From Candidatus Epulonipiscium viviparus (GTDB lineage Bacteria > Bacillota > Clostridia > Lachnospirales > Cellulosilyticaceae): 64,000 bases of DNA. The stretch spans positions 310,001-374,000 of the forward strand of contig NZ_CP117982.1 in NCBI RefSeq assembly GCF_030708075.1, in the 5' to 3' direction. Position numbers and translations under genes: made by a program. Below, in pieces: positions 18,053 to 27,440 of the stretch. The notes under the pieces were generated by a model. The model did no database searches, was not told the origin of the DNA, and saw nothing but the letters and a program-made list of their open reading frames with translations. Each line of letters opens with the position of its first letter. The stretch's first letter is position 1.

Positions 18053-20395
18053 TTAATAATCTAAAATAATTTCACGAATCTCACCATTAGGAACTATTTC
18101 ACCCAGTTCATCAGATCCTGACATATACTCCACTTTAGATGGACTAATAGCTCTAATAAATATAAATCCTTTATGATCAATATCCACCTCTTCTATTCTT
18201 AGAACAGCTTTTTTTGCCTTACTAATATTGAGAGTTTTACCTTTAAAAGCTGGGTAAATTGTATAGTATATTTCTGTTTCAAATGAAGTTGCCGGAATAT
18301 ACTTAATCCATTGACCATAAGGTGTATGAGGCGTAATTAATACTTGCAATTGGTTATTTGCATCACAATCTCCCACATAATATTGAAATTGGATGTGTCC
18401 ATCTTCAGAAAGACTATAATCATTAACTAAAATTTTTCCTCCTTGACGTCCTTTTAAAACTCCAAAGGCAACACCCATAGCACCCATAGTTGCAAAATAG
18501 TTATTTTCTGTAATCGCAATACGTCTCTCTTTCATTTTATCTAAACTATTATTTGTACCAATATATGGGAATATTTCATACATGTTCTCGTTTAAAATTA
18601 TTTTTTGAGGAGATACAGTTTCCTTTGTCGATGCCTTTTCTTCGGGCTCAATATTTATTTCTACAACAGATACCTCCGATTCAATTACTTCTTCTGTTTC
18701 TTCTGTTTCTTCTGTTTCTTCTGTTTCAGCTAATTTTGCAGCTTCCTCTGCAGCTAACTTGGCTTCCAGCTCTAATCTTTCTCTTTCTAACCTAGCTTCT
18801 TCACTAGCTATTTTGGCCTCTTCTCTAAGTTGTTCCATTTTCTTGTTATAAGTATCTAAAAGCTCTATATTCCATTCTATCACTGAATCTTTAGAAATTT
18901 TTTTACATAAATGCTCTACCATTAAGGACTTTGAAGAATTTCCAGCTAAAAATATATTAACTTTTTCTGGATAAACATTAAATTTATTACACGTATTTTT
19001 GATAAATTCAAAAAAATCTTTTAGTCCAGCATCAATACGCTCTTCTAAAATACCTAATAATTCACGTTTTTTTATTTTAAACTTAATTTTACGTTTAAAA
19101 CCTTCCCTATCAAATAACATGACTTTCATCTTGGTGTTAATACGCGTCATATTTTCCCAAAGAGGTCTTAAAGCATCAATCATTATAACAGTATTCCGCT
19201 TTGCTTCTTCCGAGCTACTAATAAATGCGTCTTCACCTATAAATCTCTTGCCATCCTTAGGTCTGGTAAATTGAACACGCTTTTTTAACAGTGTTTTTTG
19301 ATTTTGAACAAGTAATTCATAAGCCATTGCTTCTAATAAAATTTCACCACCTAAATATTTATTTCCTCTAGCTCCTAATTCATCCAACATATATGTATAT
19401 CTTTTATCTTCTTCCGAAGGTTTATATGATCCAAATGCAAAATCTGTAGTGTACGCACCTATATCGAACACTCCATAAAATACAGATTCTTGAATATTAG
19501 GTTGAAAATTATATCCAGAAAGTGCAGTTAAAGCATATGCTGTCGCTTCATCAATTCCCAATTCTACACTAAATTTTTGCATCACTTCTTCATTTTCTAA
19601 TATTGATACTGGTAAAGATTTTTTAATTCCGTTGGTAAAAGATTCTAATATTTTATCTACAACGTCTTTATTAAATGACTTCGTACATGCTAAAATATAT
19701 TTAAGATGAATACCATTATTCATATTATTAATTAGTGAACCTAAATAATATGCATATACTTCTACTGGATTAAATTCATTTTCTGAAATTTCTAAAAATG
19801 GTGGTAAATCATATGTCTTTTTTACTTTATCTTTAATACGTAAATGTCCACTATTTCTACCCGCCCATGGTTTTATATCATACATAAAATTTGAAAATAT
19901 CTGACTTGAAGCTCTCCAATATTCTGCTAATACAGTATGAGATGCTGCAACATCTGCCCACTTTGTAAGTGGTCTACCTATTAATGAGTTATAATCTTGC
20001 AAAAAATTTTCTAAATTTTTGAAATGTAAAATTGCTGGAATTTGAAAATCATTTCTATTAATTGGTTTTTGCAAATCTCTAGCACCTATTCGCAATGGTG
20101 AAATTAAAGAATTATCATCTAGCATTGCAACAGTAACATTTTTTGAACCAAAATTTATTCCTATGTAGCCTTCCTTAATATCTAAAACAGGGTCACGATA
20201 AAATGTTCCAGTGCATTCTCTAAAAGGTATATTTGTATTTTCCCAATGACCTCTATTAGGATCATTTAACATCTTTTTATCATACTTAACTTTTCCTAAT
20301 CTAATTGTTTCGTAATTAATTAAAGTAGTACAATACTGTAATGCTTCTTTGGTGGGTTTAGCCGGTGCAGCTGATTTAGCTGGTGTAGTTGCCAT
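18053..20395 (-). CDS. Hsp70/actin-superfamily ATPase with acidic coiled-coil insert
   Basis: This 780-residue cytoplasmic protein has the ATPase fold of Hsp70, actin and sugar kinases: phosphate-1 loop GYIGINFGSKNVTVAML (76-92), phosphate-2 loop FDIGAYTTDFAFG (310-322), and adenosine motif IFLAGNSSKS (481-490). A Lys/Glu-rich coiled coil (~515-555) and an acidic linker with repeated TEE (~557-590) come next. A region resembling the end of an ATPase lobe (FATMGAMGVAFG) and a beta-rich tail follow. No classical Hsp70 peptide-binding domain is visible. The N-terminus is Ala/Pro/Lys-rich. It has its own promoter and no operon partner. The function is unknown; DnaK itself is excluded by length and layout. 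Confidence 0.75.
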   Translation of the reverse strand: MATTPAKSAAPAKPTKEALQYCTTLINYETIRLGKVKYDKKMLNDPNRGHWENTNIPFRECTGTFYRDPVLDIKEGYIGINFGSKNVTVAMLDDNSLISPLRIGARDLQKPINRNDFQIPAILHFKNLENFLQDYNSLIGRPLTKWADVAASHTVLAEYWRASSQIFSNFMYDIKPWAGRNSGHLRIKDKVKKTYDLPPFLEISENEFNPVEVYAYYLGSLINNMNNGIHLKYILACTKSFNKDVVDKILESFTNGIKKSLPVSILENEEVMQKFSVELGIDEATAYALTALSGYNFQPNIQESVFYGVFDIGAYTTDFAFGSYKPSEEDKRYTYMLDELGARGNKYLGGEILLEAMAYELLVQNQKTLLKKRVQFTRPKDGKRFIGEDAFISSSEEAKRNTVIMIDALRPLWENMTRINTKMKVMLFDREGFKRKIKFKIKKRELLGILEERIDAGLKDFFEFIKNTCNKFNVYPEKVNIFLAGNSSKSLMVEHLCKKISKDSVIEWNIELLDTYNKKMEQLREEAKIASEEARLERERLELEAKLAAEEAAKLAETEETEETEETEEVIESEVSVVEINIEPEEKASTKETVSPQKIILNENMYEIFPYIGTNNSLDKMKERRIAITENNYFATMGAMGVAFGVLKGRQGGKILVNDYSLSEDGHIQFQYYVGDCDANNQLQVLITPHTPYGQWIKYIPATSFETEIYYTIYPAFKGKTLNISKAKKAVLRIEEVDIDHKGFIFIRAISPSKVEYMSGSDELGEIVPNGEIREIILDY
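18692..18727 (-). repeat. Four perfect 9-bp repeats encoding the acidic ETE linker
   Basis: The + strand unit TTCTGTTTC is repeated four times without change. It codes for the repeated Glu-Thr-Glu linker of the Hsp70/actin-like protein, and changes in copy number would keep the frame. Confidence 0.85.
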
Positions 20396-20425
20396 AATAA
20401 TTCCTCCTAATTTAAATTTAATTTT

Positions 20426-20454
20426 ATTTTAGCCTATTTGGGAAAGTATGTCAA
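20426..20454 (-). promoter_or_regulatory. Promoter of the Hsp70/actin-fold gene
   Basis: On the minus strand a perfect TTGACA and TAAAAT are 17 bp apart. AGGAGGAA precedes the ATG. Confidence 0.72.
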
Positions 20455-20457
20455 GAT

Positions 20458-20485
20458 GAGGAATAAAGTATACTCTTTATCCCTC
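20458..20485 (-). terminator. Hairpin after the aminotransferase gene
   Basis: An 11-bp stem (GAGGGATAAAG with CTTTATTCCTC, one G-U pair) and a 6-base loop lie 10 bp past the aminotransferase stop. There is no clear T-tract. It abuts the next promoter. Confidence 0.5.
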
Positions 20486-20495
20486 ATTTGGTCTA

Positions 20496-21662
20496 TTATA
20501 TAAATTTTTTGACAAATTTCTCAATTCTTATTAAAGCTTCTTTAAGCTCAGCTACCGAATACGCATACGAACATCTAATATAACCATCACCTGATTTTCC
20601 AAATGCATCTCCAGGTACTACTGCCACTTTTTCTTCTTGAAGCAATTTTTCACAAAATTCCAAACTATTCATTCCTGTTTCTTTAATCGAAGGAAATACA
20701 TAAAAAGCTCCTTTGGGTTCAAAGCAAGAAAGTCCCATCTTTCTAAATCCCTCTATCATTAACTTTCTCCGAACATCATATGACTCCTTCATATGCTCAA
20801 TATCTTCATCGCCATCTTTTAAAGCCGCCATTGCCGCATATTGGCTCGTTGTTGGTGCACACATCAAAACATATTGATGCATCTTTGTCATGGCTCCAAT
20901 AACAGCAGCTGGTCCTAAAGCATATCCTATTCTCCATCCTGTCATTGCATATGCTTTCGAAAGTCCACTCAGTATAACTGTTCGTTCATACATTCCTTCT
21001 ACACTAGCAATCGAAACATGGCGTGTTCCATAAGTGAGTTCTGCATAGATTTCATCTGAAAGTACAATTAAATCATGTTTCTTAACGATCTTTGCAATAG
21101 CCTGCAACTCATCTTCTTCCATAATAGCACCTGTAGGATTATTAGGATATGGAAAAATTAAGATTTTAGATTTTTCAGTTATAGCCTCTTCTAATTCTTG
21201 TGCCGTCAGTTTAAATTCATTTTTTGCTTTTGTAGCAATAGGGACAGGCACTCCTCCAGCGAATACTGTACATGGCATATACGCAACAAATGATGGTTCT
21301 GGAATCAAAACTTCTTCTCCACCATTTAGTAACGTTCTTAGCGCAACGTCAATTCCTTCGCTACCTCCAACTGTAACAAGAATTTGATCAGCTTCATTAT
21401 AAGATAAATCAAATTTACGTTTCATATATTTGCTAATTTCTTGTCGTAAAGGCAACATTCCAGCATTTGCAGAATACACAGTTTTACCCTGTTCTAAAGA
21501 ATATATTGCTTCTTCTCTAATATGCCATGGGGTATCAAAGTCTGGCTCTCCAACCCCCAACGAAATTGCATTTCCCATTTCTGTTACAACATCAAAAAAT
21601 TTTCGTATCCCAGAAGGAGGCATTGTTGCTACTCTAGTTGCTATTTTATCTGCTATATTCAT
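20496..21662 (-). CDS. Class I aminotransferase (aspartate/aromatic type)
   Basis: This 388-residue PLP enzyme of fold type I moves an amino group between an amino acid and a 2-oxo acid. Signatures are SLGVGEPDFDTPWHI near the N-terminus, FPYPNNPTGA, VLSDEIYAELTYG and the PLP lysine in LSGLSKAYAMTGWRIGYA. The C-terminal Arg for carboxylate binding falls in YIRCSYA. Its ATG overlaps the stop of the Lrp-family regulator gene by 4 bp, so the two are translated together. This pairing is common in Clostridia and suggests the regulator senses an amino acid handled by the enzyme. Exact specificity is not readable. Confidence 0.92.
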   Translation of the reverse strand: MNIADKIATRVATMPPSGIRKFFDVVTEMGNAISLGVGEPDFDTPWHIREEAIYSLEQGKTVYSANAGMLPLRQEISKYMKRKFDLSYNEADQILVTVGGSEGIDVALRTLLNGGEEVLIPEPSFVAYMPCTVFAGGVPVPIATKAKNEFKLTAQELEEAITEKSKILIFPYPNNPTGAIMEEDELQAIAKIVKKHDLIVLSDEIYAELTYGTRHVSIASVEGMYERTVILSGLSKAYAMTGWRIGYALGPAAVIGAMTKMHQYVLMCAPTTSQYAAMAALKDGDEDIEHMKESYDVRRKLMIEGFRKMGLSCFEPKGAFYVFPSIKETGMNSLEFCEKLLQEEKVAVVPGDAFGKSGDGYIRCSYAYSVAELKEALIRIEKFVKKFI

Positions 21663-22144
21663 GGAGACACCACCATTCGTTCATCTTTTTTGTGTTGTTC
21701 AAAAATAACGCCATGATCTTTATATCTCTTTAATACAAAATGCGTGCCAGTACTTAAAACTTCGTCCAGAGCAGATAATTTTTTACTCACAAACATAGCA
21801 ACTTCTTTTAAACTCTTACCTTTAACAATTACAGTTAAATCAAATCCACCCGACATAAGATACAAAGCTTCTACTTCCTTAAACATATAAATTCGTTTAG
21901 CAATTTTATCAAAGCCTTCGCCTCGACTTGGAGCCACTTTTACTTCTATAAGAGCAGTTACATTATCAATCTCCGATACTTTGTCCCAATTTATAAGCAT
22001 TTTATAGCCGCAAATAATTTTGTCCTCCTCAAGCTCTGCAGTCAATTTTTCGATAACTTCGACGGTAGAGTTTAACATTACTGCCAAATCTTGTGGAGAA
22101 TATTTACAGTTTTCTTCTAGCAACTTCAAAATTCTAGTCTTCAT
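21659..22144 (-). CDS. Lrp/AsnC-family transcriptional regulator
   Basis: This 161-residue regulator has an N-terminal winged helix-turn-helix (ILKLLEENCKYSPQDLAVMLN). A C-terminal ligand-binding RAM domain (VTALIEVKVAPSRGEGFDKI, LYLMSGGFDLTVIVKG) follows. Such proteins form octamer-like assemblies and respond to amino acids. The gene is coupled to the aminotransferase by a 4-bp overlap. It begins only 12 bp after the enolase terminator, using an AAAGGAG site. No separate promoter is evident, so expression may depend on terminator read-through from eno. Confidence 0.92.
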   Translation of the reverse strand: MKTRILKLLEENCKYSPQDLAVMLNSTVEVIEKLTAELEEDKIICGYKMLINWDKVSEIDNVTALIEVKVAPSRGEGFDKIAKRIYMFKEVEALYLMSGGFDLTVIVKGKSLKEVAMFVSKKLSALDEVLSTGTHFVLKRYKDHGVIFEQHKKDERMVVSP

Positions 22145-22156
22145 ATTATGTCTCCT

Positions 22157-22192
22157 TTAAAAAAAAAGAATAGCCACAATCGCGGCTATTCT
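22157..22192 (-). terminator. Rho-independent terminator of eno
   Basis: On the minus strand a 9-bp stem AGAATAGCC/GGCTATTCT with an 8-base loop is followed by eight or more T. It stands between eno and the Lrp-type regulator gene. Confidence 0.9.
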
Positions 22193-22211
22193 CTTGAAGT
22201 AAATATTCTTA

Positions 22212-23615
<1,404 letters not shown>

Positions 23616-23633
23616 CTAATCAAATTATTTTTA

Positions 23634-23662
23634 TTGCCATTTTTTGCAAAATATGATATTGT
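23634..23662 (+). promoter_or_regulatory. Promoter of the dCache chemoreceptor operon
   Basis: TTGCCA and TATTGT are separated by 17 bp. It is divergent from the eno promoter, and AAAGAAGGAG follows as ribosome site. Confidence 0.5.
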
Positions 23663-23700
23663 AGACATGCACTAGATATTAAAAGAAGGAGTAAAATAAA

Positions 23701-25680
23701 ATGGTAAAACAAAAAAAATTGTCATCTAAGATTAGAATGCGTGTAAATTATCTTATGATGACATTAATTACAATTAATGCTTTAACTAAAGTAGTAGACT
23801 TATCATCATTAACTCTTGAAAATGCGCATAACAATGTTAATCAAACTTTAAACACATCTCTGGCACAATTTGAAGGTTGGGTAGAAGAAAAAATTGCTTT
23901 TTTAAAAACTCTGTCACTAACTATTGAACATGACACAGACGGAATTGATTTTGAACTATTACAAAAGGAACTTGCTGCTTCAGAATCATTATTGTCCGAT
24001 ATAGACAGTGTTTATATCGGAACACCTAATCAGATATTTATTCATTCGGACTATTGGATACCTCCTGCAGATTATGACGCAACTGCTCGCGAATGGTACA
24101 TACAAGCCTTAAAGACCAATGATTTTTATATGACCTCTCCTTATGTGGATGCTACAACCGGTCAGCTCGTCGTATCTTTATCAAAAAAATTAGTCGATTC
24201 CAATAACGTCTTCATAGGAGTAATTGGTATTGATATTCAATTAACTAAATTAGCTGAAATAGTAGACAACCTGTCTACATCAGATGGTTTGTATTCATTT
24301 ATAGCAAATACTAACAACGATATTTTAATGCATTCGAATAAAGATCTACTACCACAACTCGACGGAACAATGTTTAATATGGAAACACCAGTAAGTGATT
24401 ATGAGAATTTATTTAAAGATACCCCAGGAAATATTAGCACAAATATAACTACATCGGGTATTAATGTATATAGTGGATATTATAATATTCCGCACACTAC
24501 TTGGAAGGTAGTTACAAATTTTCCTACCTACCATACTACTCAGGTTATTGTAACTGAAATAGCTGTCGCCATAGTAACTATTTTAGCTACTCTTGCCCTC
24601 AGTACCATTGTAGTTGCACGTTTTGTAAAAAAAGACATCTTGCCAATAAATCAAGTGGCAGAAGCATTAACTCAAATTAGCCAAGGTAATCTTAACGTCA
24701 ATGTATCGGCTATCCCTAAAAATAGCAAAGAATTAGATACTCTTACCGGATCTTTAAATGTTGTTTCAATCAGTCTCAATAATTATATTAAAGAAATATC
24801 CAGTATTTTAGCAGATTATGCACATGGAGATTTTAGACCTACTCCAAAACAAAAATATATTGGAGACTTTGTTGCAATCAAAACATCATTAATTGATATT
24901 TCCAATAGTTTAAAAACTTTACTATCTGATACTACATTTTCTGCAAACGAAGTTAACGATGCCGCTACCAATATTTCTAGTTCTGCATCTGAATTAGCAA
25001 GTTTAACTACATCTCAATCAGATCTTTTAAATGTTTTTAGATCCAATATAGGTGATATAGTAGCTGAAATTATAGGCAACTTAGAACAAATTGATAATAG
25101 TTATAATAATATTTCTGAAATGGCTACAAAAGCTCACAATAGCAAAACTGTATCAAACGATATGGTTAACGCAATGCAACATATTAGCGAGTCTACCAAT
25201 CAAATATTAGAAATTATTAATCAGGTTGAAAGTATTGCAAGCAAAACGAACCTTTTGGCACTCAATGCAAGTATTGAAGCCGCCAGAGCCGGAGAAGCTG
25301 GTCGAGGGTTTACGATAGTGGCAAATGAAATTAGATTACTTTCTGGAACAACATCAGAAATTGTTAAAACTATATACGATATTATTAGTATCAATTTAGA
25401 GAATGTAAAAAAAGGCGAAGAAATGGTGGCCTTGACGACAAATGTTTTGGATGACATAATACACTCGAGTACTTCTTCTGCTAAAATTTCCAAAAATATA
25501 CGAGATCATGCATTAAGGCAACGTGAAGAACTTCACAAAATTGTAGATGATACAAATCACTTAGCTACAGATATTTCAAAAAATGCTGCAATTTCTCAAG
25601 AAAATGTTGCAATTAGTCAAGAGCTCGCATCTCAAGCAGAAGTATTAAAGTCTCAGATGGACAATTTCATTATTAGTTAA
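23701..25680 (+). CDS. Methyl-accepting chemotaxis protein with dCache sensor domain
   Basis: This 659-residue transmembrane chemoreceptor has an N-terminal membrane segment at ~15-35 and a large outside double-Cache domain at ~40-280. Typical ligand-pocket motifs are [32 protein letters not shown] and VIGIDIQL. A second membrane segment (~282-306), a HAMP domain and a signalling domain with tip [20 protein letters not shown] follow. dCache receptors usually bind amino acids or small organic molecules. The signalling domain differs from that of the CZB receptor, suggesting separate arrays or adaptors. It is co-transcribed with a nucleotidyltransferase 11 bp downstream. Confidence 0.95.
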   Translation: MVKQKKLSSKIRMRVNYLMMTLITINALTKVVDLSSLTLENAHNNVNQTLNTSLAQFEGWVEEKIAFLKTLSLTIEHDTDGIDFELLQKELAASESLLSDIDSVYIGTPNQIFIHSDYWIPPADYDATAREWYIQALKTNDFYMTSPYVDATTGQLVVSLSKKLVDSNNVFIGVIGIDIQLTKLAEIVDNLSTSDGLYSFIANTNNDILMHSNKDLLPQLDGTMFNMETPVSDYENLFKDTPGNISTNITTSGINVYSGYYNIPHTTWKVVTNFPTYHTTQVIVTEIAVAIVTILATLALSTIVVARFVKKDILPINQVAEALTQISQGNLNVNVSAIPKNSKELDTLTGSLNVVSISLNNYIKEISSILADYAHGDFRPTPKQKYIGDFVAIKTSLIDISNSLKTLLSDTTFSANEVNDAATNISSSASELASLTTSQSDLLNVFRSNIGDIVAEIIGNLEQIDNSYNNISEMATKAHNSKTVSNDMVNAMQHISESTNQILEIINQVESIASKTNLLALNASIEAARAGEAGRGFTIVANEIRLLSGTTSEIVKTIYDIISINLENVKKGEEMVALTTNVLDDIIHSSTSSAKISKNIRDHALRQREELHKIVDDTNHLATDISKNAAISQENVAISQELASQAEVLKSQMDNFIIS

Positions 25681-25691
25681 GGAGACAAAAA

Positions 25692-26597
25692 ATGCAAGAA
25701 CCTATTTTAGTCATTATGGCCGCTGGGATGGCCAGTCGCTTTGGATCATTAAAGCAAGTTGAACCCATTACAGATAACGGTGAATTTATCATAGACTTTT
25801 CTATCTATGATGCCATAAAAGCAGGATTTAAAAAAGTTGTGTTTATCATCAAAGCCGAAGACAAAGAAATTTTTCAAAATGCAATCGGAAAACGAATTGC
25901 TGGCAAAATAGAAGTTACTTATGTTTGTCAGGATATTAACAATATTCCAGATGGATATAATGTTCCCGCAAATAGAGTAAAACCTTGGGGAACCGGACAT
26001 GCAATATTTTGCTGCAAAGATATTCTTGATGCTCCATTTGCAGTTATCAATGCTGATGATTTCTATGGTCGGGACGCATTTTATAGCATCTATAACTTTT
26101 TATTAAATGCCGATGAAAATACTTCTTATGCTATGATAGGCTATGTTTTAGAGAATACACTAAGCAAGAACGGAACTGTGACTAGAGGTGTTTGCGATGT
26201 ACAAAATAGTTTTTTGATAAACATTCAAGAAAAACACAATGTTGAAAAAATTGGAGCTATCATTCGATGCAAAGAAAATAATCAGTTTATAAAACTTAAA
26301 TCCAATGCCATAGTTTCTATGAACTTTTGGGGATTTACGCCAAAGATATTTGATGCGATAGAAACCGGATTTATGGAATTTTTAGAAATCAATTTGGAGT
26401 CTAATTCACTAAACTGCGAATTCATTTTAACTTTTGTAATTAGTCATATATTAAAGAGTGACCCAGAAGCTGTTGCGGTTATTGACTCAAAAGATAAATG
26501 GTTTGGAATAACATACAAAGAGGATAAACCAGCTCTTCTTGCTGCGATAAAATTTCTACAAGAACAGGGAGTTTATCCTCAAAATTTATGGAGCTGA
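25692..26597 (+). CDS. Sugar-phosphate nucleotidyltransferase family protein
   Basis: This 301-residue GT-A fold nucleotidyltransferase would join NTP and a sugar phosphate to give an NDP-sugar. The N-terminal loop VIMAAGMASRFGSLKQVEPI replaces the usual AAGxGTRL with a variant signature. The Mg2+-binding aspartates lie in AVINADDFYG, and WGTGHAIFCCKD matches the substrate loop. The product is unknown; a surface-glycan precursor is likely. It is 11 bp after the chemoreceptor and shares its message. A perfect terminator lies just past its stop, inside the end of the convergent gene. Confidence 0.82.
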   Translation: MQEPILVIMAAGMASRFGSLKQVEPITDNGEFIIDFSIYDAIKAGFKKVVFIIKAEDKEIFQNAIGKRIAGKIEVTYVCQDINNIPDGYNVPANRVKPWGTGHAIFCCKDILDAPFAVINADDFYGRDAFYSIYNFLLNADENTSYAMIGYVLENTLSKNGTVTRGVCDVQNSFLINIQEKHNVEKIGAIIRCKENNQFIKLKSNAIVSMNFWGFTPKIFDAIETGFMEFLEINLESNSLNCEFILTFVISHILKSDPEAVAVIDSKDKWFGITYKEDKPALLAAIKFLQEQGVYPQNLWS

Positions 26598-27422
26598 AAT
26601 CACGCCAACGATGGCGTCTTTTTTTGCCCAAATATCATCCTCTGCTGCATCTTGCCATCTAAATATTCCGTCCACTGCAGCTTTTTTTGTAATCACAGAA
26701 ATTTGCTTTTTACCTAATAATTTTGTAACCTCATGAGTATATGAAAATAGAGCCTCTCCCACTTTTACTGTGGCCCCATCGGCAATAAGACTTTCGGGTA
26801 CCAAAATATCGTTTACTGCTAAAAAAGTTTTTTCACCAGTTTTGGTTACATGAATGGTTGCTGGAGCTAGTACCAAACAATTTTTAAACTCTGTATCGAT
26901 ATGATTATTCAGCTGTAATCGTAAAATATCTCTAGCTGCCTCGTCATCTAGCAACAGCGTATCCATCTCATCATTAATCAACATTTTTGATAAATCCGTT
27001 AGTGAAATTGCTATGGATTCCATCTCTTCTTCTTCTGCAACAGAAACAATTCCATGATCCGTCAGCTGAAAAAAAGCCCCCTCAAAAGTATAGACCGCAT
27101 CTTTATTTCGCTTTGCTATATATGCCCATATTGCTGATTTGAGATGCATTAGTGTCACCTGATTTGCCAACCTAAAGCGCTCACGATTTTTATACAAATA
27201 TTCATATATAATAGGCTCATCATATAAAATTATTACGTCACTATCTTTGAATTTTTTACAGTTTAACGGATAATTCAAATAATCGATAAGCTCACTCATA
27301 TCATGATAACAATATAATTCATAAAAATCACTTTTATTAAATGTTAAGGTTTTAAACTCACCCTGATAATAGTCACATACAAACGCGTTATGCTTGCTAA
27401 TTGCAAATATAAAGGTATCCAT
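26586..27422 (-). CDS. Conserved-looking protein of unknown function, lipoyl-like C-terminus
   Basis: This 278-residue protein has no signal peptide or membrane segment. The first half (MDTFIFAISKHNAFVCDYYQ, later VIILYDEPIIYEYL) is mixed alpha/beta and rich in Tyr, Phe and acidic residues. An acidic stretch VAEEEEMESI lies near residue 130. The last ~75 residues (DGATVKVGEALFSY, KKAAVDGIFRW, AKKDAIVGVIS) look like a biotinyl/lipoyl-type barrel-sandwich fold but lack the modified lysine. It is 18 bp after thrS, has a TTAGGAG site, and overlaps the convergent nucleotidyltransferase by 12 bp. I do not recognise the family. Confidence 0.7.
   Translation of the reverse strand: MDTFIFAISKHNAFVCDYYQGEFKTLTFNKSDFYELYCYHDMSELIDYLNYPLNCKKFKDSDVIILYDEPIIYEYLYKNRERFRLANQVTLMHLKSAIWAYIAKRNKDAVYTFEGAFFQLTDHGIVSVAEEEEMESIAISLTDLSKMLINDEMDTLLLDDEAARDILRLQLNNHIDTEFKNCLVLAPATIHVTKTGEKTFLAVNDILVPESLIADGATVKVGEALFSYTHEVTKLLGKKQISVITKKAAVDGIFRWQDAAEDDIWAKKDAIVGVISAP
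26602..26625 (+). terminator. Terminator of the nucleotidyltransferase, inside the convergent gene
   Basis: The perfect 6-bp stem ACGCCA/TGGCGT with loop ACGA is followed by seven T. It lies within the last coding codons of the minus-strand gene. Confidence 0.85.
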
Positions 27423-27440
27423 AGGTTCTCCTAACTATAT

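Noticed and set aside
18053-20395. DnaK chaperone
   Set aside because: The ATPase loops are divergent, there is no peptide-binding domain, and the layout has a large acidic insert.
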